53,143 bases of DNA from Candidatus Zixiibacteriota bacterium (GCA_020058225.1 JAGVEJ010000088.1:1-53143), one strand, 5' to 3'; numbered from the stretch's first letter, positions 24,405 to 33,709 are shown. Made by a program: numbers and translations. Notes: a model not told the origin generated them from the sequence alone.

Positions 24405-25420
24405 ATACTTTTCTGCGCTTTCACCTTCCTTTTTTCCGATACAAAAAACTCAAGAATAATCAATACTATTGCCGCAATCAATGGATATTGATAGCGGTCT
24501 TCATACTGCATAAGAAGCTTTCCTTCAAGCTCCTTCTTCTCCATTTTGCTGATATCATCATAAACCTTATCCAGCTCCATTTCGCCGGCAGAGGCATGAT
24601 AATATTTCCCCCCGGTAGTTAATGCAATTTTCTGAAGGGTCATCTCGTCAGCCTTGGTGATAATCACTTCGCCGGATTTATCCTTTTTATATCCGACCCT
24701 TTCTCCCGCACGATTTATAATAGGAATTGGTTCACCCGCTGAAGAACCGATACCGATTGTATAAATTTTTACCCCTTCTTCACGGGCTTCATCAGCCGCC
24801 CCCAGTGGGTCGGAGCTATGATCCTCTCCATCTGTGAGCAAAATCAGCACCTTGTGCTTTTTCTCCTGTTTATCAAACGCCGAATTTGCCTTGCGGATGG
24901 CATCTCCAATGGCCGTTCCCTGTTGCGGAATCAAACCGACATCTATAACATCAAGGAAAATCTGCGCCGCCGAATAATCAAGCGTAAGCGGACACTGAAT
25001 AAAGGCCTCACCGGCAAAGGCCACAAGACCGATACGATCCCCCTTCAAACGCTCTATTATACCCCTTACTTCCTGACGTGCTTTGGCTATTCTGTCCGGC
25101 TTCATATCTTCAGCCAACATCGAGTTGGAAACATCTATGGCCACAATAATATCCACTCCCTCGCGCTTCATCATCTCCATGTGGGTTCCGCATTGAAGCT
25201 GAGAGAGAGTCATAATCAGAAAAAACACTGCCGCCAAAATCAACGCCGCTTTGCCCCCCTGCCGGGCGAATGATATTTGAGGCGCATTCTTCATTAGAAG
25301 AAGAATATCGCCAAATCGTTCCAGTAGTTTCTTTTTTCGTTTTATAGCCCAGATATAAAATACTGCCAGTAACAATAGTAAAAATAGCAGTAAAAGATTC
25401 TCAGGCGATGCAAATCTCAT
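24401..25420 (-). CDS. batB: BatB, membrane-anchored VWA-domain protein
   Basis: A 339-residue protein with an N-terminal membrane helix (LLLLFLLLLLAVFYIWA), a second near 55-75, and a C-terminal helix near 310-330 (YPLIAAIVLIILEFFV). The VWA domain covers about 85-300. Its MIDAS metal site is intact: DVSNS (D-x-S-x-S) near 96-100, a Thr in CPLTLDY, and Asp in LLTDGEDH. It is paralogous to BatA next door. VWA domains bind protein partners through a bound metal; BatA and BatB probably form a complex in the inner membrane facing the periplasm. Confidence 0.92.
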   Translation of the reverse strand: MRFASPENLLLLFLLLLLAVFYIWAIKRKKKLLERFGDILLLMKNAPQISFARQGGKAALILAAVFFLIMTLSQLQCGTHMEMMKREGVDIIVAIDVSNSMLAEDMKPDRIAKARQEVRGIIERLKGDRIGLVAFAGEAFIQCPLTLDYSAAQIFLDVIDVGLIPQQGTAIGDAIRKANSAFDKQEKKHKVLILLTDGEDHSSDPLGAADEAREEGVKIYTIGIGSSAGEPIPIINRAGERVGYKKDKSGEVIITKADEMTLQKIALTTGGKYYHASAGEMELDKVYDDISKMEKKELEGKLLMQYEDRYQYPLIAAIVLIILEFFVSEKRKVKAQKSI

Positions 25421-25434
25421 AATTTATCCCAAAC

Positions 25435-26472
25435 CTACGGTATTTTCCTGAATACTGTCTGTCCAAGAACTATTTCCAGAATCAAAAGGAAAAACCCAAA
25501 ATTGGCAAATGCGGGAAAAAGCTCCCGATATTGCACATATTCATTCACTTTGACTTTAGTCTTCTCGAGCGAGTCAATCTCATCATATATTTGCTCCAAT
25601 TCCTTTTCGGAGCGGGCGCGGAAATATCTGCCGCCGGTCTTCCCCGCTATCTCTCTTAACATATCCTCATCAATTTCATTGGGAAGATAAACATAACGCT
25701 TGCCAAAGATTGGATCATCAACCGGATACATGGCATTCCCGGGCTTGCCAACCCCGATGGTGTATATCTTGATGCCCATGGTTTTGGCTATTCCTGCCGC
25801 GGTCAAAGGATCAATGGCGCCGGCATTGTTAACGCCATCAGTAAGAAGAACAATTACTTTTGATTTGGAGGTGGACTCTCTTAGCCGATTAACACCATTG
25901 GCAAGCGCCATCCCTATGGCAGTCCCATCCTTGATAAGACCAAACTTCACCTGATCAAGAAAACTCAGTAAAACACCATAATCAAGCGTTAAAGGACATT
26001 GAGTAAATGATGATTGCGAGAAGACAACCAGACCAATTCGGTCGCTCACTCTCTTGGATACAAACCGCTTGATTTCTTCCTTTGCTACATAAAGACGATT
26101 TTCAGGCTTGAAATCTTCAGCTCTCATCGATCCGGAGATATCAAGCGCCAACATGATGTCAATCCCTTCCGAAGTGACTTCTCTGTTCTCAGTTCCCGCC
26201 TGCGGTCGGGCAAAGGCGACTATAAGCAAAGCAATTGATAAAATCCTCAAAATTGATAATAGAAAGCGAAACCGTTGCTTCCCCGTCTTGGCGGAACGTT
26301 TTATAATCTTAAGATCGCTGTATCTTATTGATGCCGACTGAAACTGCCTTCTTCTTAAATAAGAAAATAGCATTAATCCAATCAAAACTGCGCCCGCAAT
26401 GAAAATAATGGCGGCTGAAATGCCAAAATCCTTCTCAAATAAAGTAATATGGAACCCGGCAAACCTAAACAT
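25435..26472 (-). CDS. batA: BatA, membrane-anchored VWA-domain protein
   Basis: A 345-residue paralogue of BatB. The chosen start is ATG 26470-26472 (MFRFAGFHITLFEKD), which has GGGAGG 4 bases upstream; upstream ATG and TTG codons lack a site. Membrane helices lie near 18-36, 65-83 and at the C-terminus (FANFGFFLLILEIVLGQTVF). The VWA MIDAS motif is LDISGSM with CPLTLDY and LLTDGVNN. It overlaps the upstream BatD-like gene by 8 bases and sits 14 bases from batB. Confidence 0.92.
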   Translation of the reverse strand: MFRFAGFHITLFEKDFGISAAIIFIAGAVLIGLMLFSYLRRRQFQSASIRYSDLKIIKRSAKTGKQRFRFLLSILRILSIALLIVAFARPQAGTENREVTSEGIDIMLALDISGSMRAEDFKPENRLYVAKEEIKRFVSKRVSDRIGLVVFSQSSFTQCPLTLDYGVLLSFLDQVKFGLIKDGTAIGMALANGVNRLRESTSKSKVIVLLTDGVNNAGAIDPLTAAGIAKTMGIKIYTIGVGKPGNAMYPVDDPIFGKRYVYLPNEIDEDMLREIAGKTGGRYFRARSEKELEQIYDEIDSLEKTKVKVNEYVQYRELFPAFANFGFFLLILEIVLGQTVFRKIP

Positions 26473-27478
26473 TTTGCCTCCCATTATTACTTCGCGAAAA
26501 CTCTGCCATCGGCTTGGCAATTTTGGTCATCTCTGTCTGCCTAATCGTTTCAACAATGGTAACAGCCTCTTCAAAATCGGAATTAATTTTCATTGCCTCC
26601 GGTGTCAATTTTGCAAATTTAACCAAATCGGAATAATTTAAGAATAATTTAAGACGACCATAAAGCTCTTCTGAAATATCTTTTTCAATAATACATCCCA
26701 AAAATTCCTCAGTCGTCATATCCAGCGCGGGAATTACATAAATTCGCCCAAGGTATGCCCTGATAATCTCCGTCAATTCAATATAGAATTGCTTGGTTTG
26801 GCCATCAGTCGGATAGTTCTTCTCTTTCAGAATGGCAAGAGCCTCAAATGCAATTTCCCATGGCTTGCGAAGATCAACAGGCTCTGAAATCTGCATTTTT
26901 GATTTCCCATATTTCCAATATAAATAAGAAGCAATTCCAATCGCCACCAAGAGGCCCGCTCCCAAATAATAATAAAGTTCCCTGCCGGCTTTAAAATCGA
27001 TAGGCCCCTTAATGTCGCGAATATCAGCCGTATCCGCCGATTCTGCCAATAATGATTTCACCTTGATCGGCGTCGGCTCGGAAACAAGATATTTGACCGT
27101 ACTATCCCGCAACATAAATTTTATCGGAATGGGCGGTATGATATAATCGCCGGTGGTAAAAGTGGTTAATGTAAACCTACTTTCGATTTTTATCCGTCCA
27201 TCTTCAAGCTTGGCGGTCTCATCTGTCTGATAATCTTTAACATCAAAAGCCCCCAGATTGGCTCCAATGGGCGGCGGTGTCAGAATAATATTAGAGTCAT
27301 GGATAATTGTTAATCGATACTTAATTAAATCGCCAATATAAATTTCCGCCCGATCGACCGCAGTTTCAATTGTTATTCCCGGCGCCGAGGTTACTGTATC
27401 CATCACAGGCATGTCTCCGGCGACAGCCAATCCCGCAAAACAGAACAGAAATATAAAAATGTAAATTTCTTTCTTCAT
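26465..27478 (-). CDS. BatD-like membrane protein with DUF4381-type tail
   Basis: A 337-residue protein with a signal peptide (1-20), a periplasmic Ig-like BatD-type domain (about 30-150: VDRAEIYIGDLIKYRLTI, then FTTGDYIIPPIPIKFMLRD), one membrane helix near 175-195 (YYLGAGLLVAIGIASYLYW) and a cytoplasmic helical domain (about 205-320: FYIELTEIIRAYLGRIYVIP, DMTTEEFL) like those found in BatD/DUF4381 proteins of VWA-MoxR operons. ATG 27476-27478 overlaps the preceding gene's stop. A related but shorter protein is encoded at 31801-32679, so the operon has three BatD-type proteins, perhaps serving different VWA partners. Confidence 0.78.
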   Translation of the reverse strand: MKKEIYIFIFLFCFAGLAVAGDMPVMDTVTSAPGITIETAVDRAEIYIGDLIKYRLTIIHDSNIILTPPPIGANLGAFDVKDYQTDETAKLEDGRIKIESRFTLTTFTTGDYIIPPIPIKFMLRDSTVKYLVSEPTPIKVKSLLAESADTADIRDIKGPIDFKAGRELYYYLGAGLLVAIGIASYLYWKYGKSKMQISEPVDLRKPWEIAFEALAILKEKNYPTDGQTKQFYIELTEIIRAYLGRIYVIPALDMTTEEFLGCIIEKDISEELYGRLKLFLNYSDLVKFAKLTPEAMKINSDFEEAVTIVETIRQTEMTKIAKPMAEFSRSNNGRQNV

Positions 27479-28959
27479 TTTCTTTTGTAAATGCTGACTA
27501 CATCTGACTGAAAAACATGCTCATATCCATTGGACAATTCATTAGCATAATATATGGGCGGCTTGTTCACAATTACCACCTGTTCCGGAATTTGTTTTGC
27601 TATCTGTTCTTTTAGATAAACAGAATCACATAGCCTATATTTCATATATTCCTCATGACTAATTGGCAAGGGCCAGTGGAATCCTATTATTTCTGTGTAA
27701 GGCAAAGGTGTTTGGCCGGTGAAAAACAAGTATCCCGCATTTTCAGAGAGAATTACATCAGAGCTTCTACCAAGCTGGAGCATTTTGGAGGTTACCTTCT
27801 TAACTTCGGATAGAAGAAATCTTCTATCCGGCCTACGTATCCCATAAATATTTATGGCAATATATGGCGCTAGAGAGATAACATATAATAGTGCCAACAT
27901 TAAAATAATCTGACGCTCTAGCGCAGGTTTGACTAATTCTCCTAATCTCTTCAATATGCTTTCAAGGGAAAAACCGATAAGAATAATTCCAAAAGCCATA
28001 AATTGTTCAAAGTAATGCCTGAGGATTGGATGAGGGATAAAATATACTCCGGCTATTAGAAGGAAATTCATCAGTGCCATTCCCTCGGGGCTTTTGAATA
28101 GATATTCAAACCTGCTGATTCTTTTCACTTTTAGAATTAGCCATATAGAGATAGCCATAAGGATCAATAAAATTAAGATGTGTGGATCCAAAATAGTTTT
28201 TAAAATTGTCGAAAATCTATTTGTGGCGATATTGGCAATACTCTTATCGATTTCTCTATGTATTTGGAAGATAAAGGTGTCGAAAAAGAATACTTGGGAA
28301 TTCCGCAATAGCTCTAAAACGGAAGGAATTGAAAATGGAACCATTGAAAATAAGGTGATAATCAATGACCTCATAATTTTGGTCTCTGATAATCTCATTA
28401 TCGACCATAAATATAAAGGCAGAAGAACAATAAAAACTGCTCTATGATTGATGAGAGCTGATAGAAATAGACCAAGCAGGATTAGATAAATTGGATGATT
28501 CTTTTCACGGAATAAAAGCCAGAAATAAAATACAGCTAAAGATAATAAATGTGCGAAAACCAATGGCTCAAAGACAGTATGCATGGAGATAATCATTCCC
28601 GAAAATGAATACAGGAATAGGGAAACCACGGCTGATTTAAGACTTTTGCTCAATTTCAATACGATTGCAAATAGAATTACTGCCGATAGAAAACCCGCCA
28701 AAACAACGAACCCCCTTAAAATCCAAAACGATGTCCAGCCGCTTAAAGCAAAGGATGAAAATATGGTTGGCATAAGCATCAGTTGTGTATAGAAGAAATC
28801 AATATATAGTTCCTTGCCAAATCCAACCATTCTTGTGGCATTCAGATAAAATCCTTCATCTCCACCCAGCATTCTGTAGGCCGCAAAAATCGCCAAAATA
28901 ACAAGATGACCTAAAAGCAATAGTGGTACGAGGTACTTATAAATTTGTTCCCTTGTCAT
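27475..28959 (-). CDS. Polytopic GT-C-like glycosyltransferase, embedded in the Bat operon
   Basis: A 494-residue membrane protein with about ten to twelve hydrophobic helices through residue 375 and a soluble C-terminal part (about 380-494). The first loop holds GGDEGFYLNA, an acidic D-E pair where GT-C enzymes (PMT/ArnT/GT39-GT83 type) have their catalytic residue, and residues such as LINHRAVFIVLLPLYLW resemble that group. Such enzymes use lipid-linked sugars to modify proteins or lipids at the periplasmic face. Both ends overlap neighbours by 4 bases (ATGA), so it is truly an operon member. Standard Bat operons have no such gene. Family level is fairly sure; substrate unknown. Confidence 0.75.
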   Translation of the reverse strand: MTREQIYKYLVPLLLLGHLVILAIFAAYRMLGGDEGFYLNATRMVGFGKELYIDFFYTQLMLMPTIFSSFALSGWTSFWILRGFVVLAGFLSAVILFAIVLKLSKSLKSAVVSLFLYSFSGMIISMHTVFEPLVFAHLLSLAVFYFWLLFREKNHPIYLILLGLFLSALINHRAVFIVLLPLYLWSIMRLSETKIMRSLIITLFSMVPFSIPSVLELLRNSQVFFFDTFIFQIHREIDKSIANIATNRFSTILKTILDPHILILLILMAISIWLILKVKRISRFEYLFKSPEGMALMNFLLIAGVYFIPHPILRHYFEQFMAFGIILIGFSLESILKRLGELVKPALERQIILMLALLYVISLAPYIAINIYGIRRPDRRFLLSEVKKVTSKMLQLGRSSDVILSENAGYLFFTGQTPLPYTEIIGFHWPLPISHEEYMKYRLCDSVYLKEQIAKQIPEQVVIVNKPPIYYANELSNGYEHVFQSDVVSIYKRK

Positions 28960-29897
28960 CTTATATTCTCTTCAAAAACCTGCATATTCTCCATAGCCGC
29001 CAGTCTCGAAATATATTCCCCAAATGCCTTTTGTGCCTTCTCCTGCTGGTAATCCATCATTACCGTGGTTTTAATCTCGTTGTATGATTTATCGCCATAC
29101 TTTTCCCTCTTATTGGCAAAATAATAATTCCGAACATCAGCGGTATCAATATTGATTTGAGGCATCATTCGTCTGGTCAAAAACATCTGCGCCAACAGCT
29201 CCTTTTCAATCTGCTTTTGCTTGACTGCAAATTCCGCCTCGCGATCGAAACCCTCACGCATAGCCGCCTTTGACATTAATTCCAGCGACACCAACTGATT
29301 GAGCATTTCAATCTTACCTTTTTTATCCATATAATTTTTCTGAATTTCGGGAGGCAGACTCTGTATCGCCCTATTTAAATCCGACTGATAAATGGCATCA
29401 GAACCAATTTTTGCCAAAATGGTATCGCCTTTAATGGTAAATTTATCTTTGGCAATATTCACCGTTCTATCCAGCTCACGCTTGGCATCAATCATCCGTC
29501 CCATTTTTTCAAGCGAGGCGATCAAATTCCTCCCTGCTTCATCATAATAACTGCCCTTGGGATTTATACTGCGCGCTCTGATAAAATACGCCGCCGCATT
29601 TTCATAATCGCCAACATTCTCAAAATAAATTTCCCCAATCAAATAGTTGATATTACCGCATGTGACCGGGTCAATACCTTGATGGGCCAATATTTTCTTA
29701 TACTCATCTATCGAAGCCTTAAATAGATTATTATCCGCTAATTCGCCGGCAAGATTTATTTCCTGCGCAAAATCATTGCCTGATATGCCCGCCACCCGAG
29801 TTGATAGATATATTAACAATACCAATGTTATAACTGACAGCGCCAAACTAATCAGCGAAATCGTTGAATACCCTTTATTTGTCTGCTCCCCTGCCAT
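28956..29897 (-). CDS. Membrane-anchored TPR protein with SurA/PpiC-like chaperone region
   Basis: A 313-residue protein. One N-terminal membrane helix (about 12-31: ISLALSVITLVLLIYLSTRV) is followed by TPR-like helices (about 45-145: FKASIDEYKKILAHQGIDPV, YENAAAYFIRARSINPKGSY). Residues about 155-300 resemble the N-terminal chaperone domain of SurA/PpiC proteins (LAKIGSDAIYQSDLNRAIQS, MLNQLVSLELMSKAAMREGF). No PPIase domain is present. The inference is a periplasmic holdase or scaffold for the Bat complex or for a substrate of the adjacent GT-C protein. It is translationally coupled to that gene and sits one base from the DUF58 gene. Confidence 0.7.
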   Translation of the reverse strand: MAGEQTNKGYSTISLISLALSVITLVLLIYLSTRVAGISGNDFAQEINLAGELADNNLFKASIDEYKKILAHQGIDPVTCGNINYLIGEIYFENVGDYENAAAYFIRARSINPKGSYYDEAGRNLIASLEKMGRMIDAKRELDRTVNIAKDKFTIKGDTILAKIGSDAIYQSDLNRAIQSLPPEIQKNYMDKKGKIEMLNQLVSLELMSKAAMREGFDREAEFAVKQKQIEKELLAQMFLTRRMMPQINIDTADVRNYYFANKREKYGDKSYNEIKTTVMMDYQQEKAQKAFGEYISRLAAMENMQVFEENIR

Positions 29898-29898
29898 A

Positions 29899-30774
29899 CT
29901 AATGTCTCTTCTCCCTCATCTTGAAAAAATTTATCAACGGCACGATATATGATTGATTGGTGATAATCTGAATAAAATCAAGATTGATTAACCTGAATGA
30001 TCGCTTTAATCCAAAATTATCCGCTTCAGCTTTCTGAGCAAAATCCAGACGGAATTCCATCGAACCGGTATCGACTAACATTACTTCGCCCGTTTCAGCA
30101 TCCTCCAACTCAATCAAACCGACATCCTCGAAACTTAACTCCCGTGGGTCCGATATTTTCATGGCTATTATGTCGTGCTTCCTATTGGCAATTTGAAGTG
30201 GCTTTAGATAATCTTCCGATAGAAAATCGGATATGAGAAAAACAACCGACTTCTTTTTTATCACATGATTAAAATATTCCAATGCCGAAGCAATATCGGT
30301 TCCGGTCCCAACCGGTTTGAAATATAAAATCTCACGTATAAGCCTAAGTACATGAGCCTTCCCCTTTTTTGGTGGTACAAATTTCTCAATCCTATCCGTA
30401 AAAATAATCAAACCGACTTTATCATTATTCTTGATGGCGGAAAAGGCAAGCACGGCGCACAATTCGGCGGCAGTTTCTTCCTTGAACCGCTCTTTAGTAC
30501 CAAAGAATCCCGATGATGACATATCCACAAGAAGAATTACCGAAAGTTCGCGCTCTTCCCTAAATTTTTTCACATGAGGATACCCCGTGCGTGCCGTCAC
30601 ATTCCAATCAATCAAACGTATATCATCACCGGGCAGGTACTGCCTGACCTCTTCAAATTCGATTCCGCGCCCTTTGAAGGTTGAATGATACTCGCCCGAA
30701 AAGAGGTCGTTGACTAACCTTTTGGTGCGAATCTCAATTCGTCTGATCTTCTTAAATATTTCCTTTTGTTCCAT
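29899..30774 (-). CDS. DUF58 (VWA-like) protein
   Basis: A 291-residue soluble DUF58 protein, the constant partner of MoxR ATPases. The signature region reads GRGIEFEEVRQYLPGDDIRL then IDWNVTARTG (near 35-65). The VWA-like core has LVDMSSSGFFG (MIDAS-like D-x-S-x-S near 85) and FLISDFLSEDYL (near 155-165). MoxR and DUF58 proteins are thought to work together in assembling or activating envelope complexes. It starts 15 bases after moxR. Confidence 0.92.
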   Translation of the reverse strand: MEQKEIFKKIRRIEIRTKRLVNDLFSGEYHSTFKGRGIEFEEVRQYLPGDDIRLIDWNVTARTGYPHVKKFREERELSVILLVDMSSSGFFGTKERFKEETAAELCAVLAFSAIKNNDKVGLIIFTDRIEKFVPPKKGKAHVLRLIREILYFKPVGTGTDIASALEYFNHVIKKKSVVFLISDFLSEDYLKPLQIANRKHDIIAMKISDPRELSFEDVGLIELEDAETGEVMLVDTGSMEFRLDFAQKAEADNFGLKRSFRLINLDFIQIITNQSYIVPLINFFKMREKRH

Positions 30775-30789
30775 AATCTGGTATTAAAA

Positions 30790-31779
30790 TCACGGCACTT
30801 CAATTGTATCAAATAATTTTTTCACAATATCATCCGAGGTTTTCTCCTCGGCTTCCGCTTCATAGGTAACTATAACCCTATGCCTTAACACATCAGAACC
30901 TATGGCCTTGACATCCTCGGGAGTGATATATCCCCGCCCCTTAAGAAAGGCATGCGCCTTCGCCGCAATATTCAAATAAATTGTGGCGCGAGGTGACGCC
31001 CCATAGGCGATCAGATTTTTTAATTCCGATAAACCATATTTTTCCGGCTCGCGGGTGGCAAATACGATATTAATGATATATTCCTTGACCTTATCATCAA
31101 CATAGATTTCACCTATTACCCTGCGCGCTTTTAAAATATCCTCAGGGGAAATAACTTTTTGAACCTTCAGAGTTTGTCCAACCGTCATCTTATCCATGAT
31201 CTGACGCTCTTCCGCCGGTGACGGATATGTAATCCTGAGCTTCAACATAAACCTATCAACCTGAGCTTCCGGCAAGGGATAAGTACCCTCCTGTTCAATC
31301 GGATTCTGAGTAGCCAAAACCAGAAATGGCTCATCAAGCTTATAGGTACTATCGCTGATTGTCACCTGACGTTCCTGCATGGCTTCCAATAGCGCCGATT
31401 GCACCTTTGCGGGTGCGCGATTGATTTCATCCGCAAGGACGATATTTGCAAAAATCGGCCCCTTTTTTACAGAGAAATCCCCTTTTTGAGGATTATAAAT
31501 CATAGTACCAATTATATCAGCAGGCAGTAGATCCGGCGTAAATTGAATTCGCCGGAATTTGGTATCAATGGCATCAGAGAGCGTCTTCACCGCCAAAGTC
31601 TTGGCCAGACCGGGAACACCCTCGAGCAAAACATGCCCATCTCCCAACAATCCAATCAATAAGCGCTCTATCATATACTTCTGTCCGACAATGACCGAGC
31701 TAATCTGTGAAGTTAACTTTTCAACAAAAACAGATTCCTTTTCAACAACGGCCTGAATTTGTTCAATATCTTTATTCAT
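30790..31779 (-). CDS. MoxR-family AAA+ ATPase
   Basis: A 329-residue AAA+ ATPase. Walker A is GVPGLAKTLA (near 55-64), Walker B VLADEINRAP (near 117), with the family stretch SALLEAMQERQVT and sensor region LATQNPIEQEGTYPLPEAQ (near 150-170). The lid domain follows (about 230-329). Such ATPases act as chaperones that insert metal or assemble VWA proteins. A GGAGG site precedes ATG 31777-31779. It heads the core moxR-DUF58-batABCDE order. Confidence 0.94.
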   Translation of the reverse strand: MNKDIEQIQAVVEKESVFVEKLTSQISSVIVGQKYMIERLLIGLLGDGHVLLEGVPGLAKTLAVKTLSDAIDTKFRRIQFTPDLLPADIIGTMIYNPQKGDFSVKKGPIFANIVLADEINRAPAKVQSALLEAMQERQVTISDSTYKLDEPFLVLATQNPIEQEGTYPLPEAQVDRFMLKLRITYPSPAEERQIMDKMTVGQTLKVQKVISPEDILKARRVIGEIYVDDKVKEYIINIVFATREPEKYGLSELKNLIAYGASPRATIYLNIAAKAHAFLKGRGYITPEDVKAIGSDVLRHRVIVTYEAEAEEKTSDDIVKKLFDTIEVP

Positions 31780-31800
31780 ATTGCCTCCGACAAATGGCTA

Positions 31801-32679
31801 TTATTTTCTATTGAAGAAATTTTCTATTTCAGAAATTAATCTGACAACATCCCCCGGTTCTCCAGATATGGGTGCATATTTCTCTTTACCCGTCAAAGTC
31901 AACCAATCTGCAAGCCTCTCTTTAGATTCATGAGATATCTCCAAATTTTCCAGCTCAGCAAGCAAATCGGAGGTCGCCCTCCCTTGGCATGGCAAATTAT
32001 ATTTTGCCTCAATAAATAAAATAAACAATCTGTATAGACGCGTGAAAAACTGCTTGCGATCTGATTGAGATTCCTTCTTCAAGACCGCCAGATTTTCAAG
32101 AAATATCTCCTCGGGTGCTTTCGCCGGTTCAATTGCGGCCTTCTCTTTTCTTTTGGTAAAAATTAGATATATTGCGCTCGTTGATAAAACCGCAACAAAA
32201 CCGACTATCGCTAAAAATAATGGCAACCGCGATGATTCTTTCTTTGGAATAGGTTCCGCAACCATTATTTGAAATCGCTGACTCGACAATTCACCCGGAA
32301 TAGAATCCGGCATTAGCACATATCTTAATATAATTGGTTCTATTGTACCAATGCCTCCTTGAGTCGGCTTAAACGCATAATTAAAAGTTCTGATAGTCAT
32401 ATCGACTGCCGCCTCTTGGTGGGTCGAAATTGATGAAGCGGTTCCCATCACCTGAAGATTTTTCGTCGTTGGAATTGGCAATATTTCAAAAGCATACCTG
32501 TCAATTCCCCCCTGCCATTTTACCTCAAGACTCAGCTCAACCGACGACTCAAAAGAAATATTGGTTTTATCAAGATGGGCCGATAAAGATATATCTGCGG
32601 CGGCTGATTGCAAGTTCACAAGCAGAAATAATATTAGAATCGCCGCAATCAAATTGCTAATTTTCAAGGTGTCTCCCAT
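31801..32679 (-). CDS. BatD-like protein, first gene of the Bat operon
   Basis: A 292-residue protein with a signal peptide (ISNLIAAILILFLLVNLQSAAA), an Ig-like periplasmic BatD-type domain (about 28-145), a membrane helix near 155-175 (LPLFLAIVGFVAVLSTSAIY) and a cytoplasmic helical tail (ENLAVLKKESQSDRKQFFTR, RLADWLTLTGKEKYAP) like that of the BatD-like protein at 26465-27478. The start is set at ATG 32677-32679, because the alternative TTG at 32703 lies upstream of the predicted -10 box. The ATG lacks a ribosome site and lies about 8 bases from the predicted transcription start, so translation may be nearly leaderless. Confidence 0.78.
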   Translation of the reverse strand: MGDTLKISNLIAAILILFLLVNLQSAAADISLSAHLDKTNISFESSVELSLEVKWQGGIDRYAFEILPIPTTKNLQVMGTASSISTHQEAAVDMTIRTFNYAFKPTQGGIGTIEPIILRYVLMPDSIPGELSSQRFQIMVAEPIPKKESSRLPLFLAIVGFVAVLSTSAIYLIFTKRKEKAAIEPAKAPEEIFLENLAVLKKESQSDRKQFFTRLYRLFILFIEAKYNLPCQGRATSDLLAELENLEISHESKERLADWLTLTGKEKYAPISGEPGDVVRLISEIENFFNRK

Positions 32680-32693
32680 AATGTGCAAGGCAA

Positions 32694-32721
32694 AAAATAG
32701 CAAAACTTTTTAATTTGTCAA
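32694..32721 (-). promoter_or_regulatory. Promoter of the Bat operon
   Basis: Minus-strand TTGACA (32716-32721), 16 bases, TATTTT (32694-32699). Eleven tightly packed genes follow down to the hairpin at 21057-21072. Confidence 0.65.
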
Positions 32722-32790
32722 TTCCATAGCACTCATAAAGTTAACTTTGAATTATACTTTTTTTTGTTCACAAGGTTGCAAAAAAACTTA

Positions 32791-33639
32791 TCATTTTCCG
32801 GCAATAAATGCCATTAGCCCAAACATCATTAAATACTTTAAGATTGTCGCCGTATGTCTATATTTATCAACGGAATGCGATTGGACAAGATATCCCAGCA
32901 ACACGATTATCGGAATATCCACCAATCCAATTACCATTACCCCATATCCAAATCCAAACCATCCTGTGATTATTGGGATTAATGTCAGAACTATAAGCAT
33001 GATATATATGGTAGATATTATCAGGAGATTAGCCTTTTGAGAGATTAAAACTGGCAATGTTTTATATCCCTCAATTCTGTCACCATCAATATCCGCATTA
33101 TCTTTTATCAATTCCCGCCCAAAGTGAAAAAGCAAAGCAAATATAAATGCAAGCATTGGCCCGGGTATTATAAACCATCTGTCGGGACAAACCGCATACC
33201 CACCCAGCAGAAAAGCGCCCGCCCCCATAATAGCGACAATCAAATTTCCTATTAAAGCCAATTTCTTTAATGTCAGGTTATAGAGAAAAATGGCCAAAAT
33301 ATATCCGACAATTATTAATACATTCAATTGCCCCAATAATAATGCCAGAACAATGGCCATCAGATTAAACAAAGCATATATTATTTTTGCAAATGATAGC
33401 GATATCTTACCCGATGGAATTGGTCTTATTGGATGATTAATTCTATCGACTGCAATATCAGTCAGATCATTCAGAACGTTCCCGGCCCCGCAGAGCAGAG
33501 CTATTGCCAACATGACAAAATAGAGATTGGGAGTCGTATAGAAATCGCCGCATAGATAAGCGCCAACCCATACTCCCATAGCGGCAATAATGCAATTATG
33601 AATTCGAATCAGCCTAAGGGCGGCAATAACTTTTCCCAC
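32791..33639 (-). CDS. UbiA-family prenyltransferase, DGGGP synthase-like
   Basis: A 282-residue integral membrane enzyme with eight to nine helices. The first aspartate motif is NDLTDIAVD (N57-D65) followed by RINHPIRPIPSGKIS. The second is DNADIDGDR near 178. The RIN-x-P-x-RPIPSG pattern is characteristic of archaeal-type digeranylgeranylglyceryl phosphate synthases and close bacterial relatives, which attach a second prenyl chain to a prenyl-glycerol phosphate. Relatives can instead make quinones or chlorophyll side chains, so the substrate is inferred. The start is GTG 33637-33639; no ribosome site is seen and the promoter's -10 box ends 7 bases upstream, suggesting a leaderless mRNA. Confidence 0.82.
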   Translation of the reverse strand: MGKVIAALRLIRIHNCIIAAMGVWVGAYLCGDFYTTPNLYFVMLAIALLCGAGNVLNDLTDIAVDRINHPIRPIPSGKISLSFAKIIYALFNLMAIVLALLLGQLNVLIIVGYILAIFLYNLTLKKLALIGNLIVAIMGAGAFLLGGYAVCPDRWFIIPGPMLAFIFALLFHFGRELIKDNADIDGDRIEGYKTLPVLISQKANLLIISTIYIMLIVLTLIPIITGWFGFGYGVMVIGLVDIPIIVLLGYLVQSHSVDKYRHTATILKYLMMFGLMAFIAGK

Positions 33640-33645
33640 GCAATC

Positions 33646-33674
33646 AGAATAAACGATTAAACCTCAGATGTCAA
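33646..33674 (-). promoter_or_regulatory. Promoter of the UbiA-family gene
   Basis: Minus-strand TTGACA (33669-33674), 17 bases, TATTCT (33646-33651). The start codon lies at the expected transcription start. Confidence 0.65.
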
Positions 33675-33709
33675 TCCGCCGATTAAATAGCCCCATGCGA
33701 TCGGAAGAT

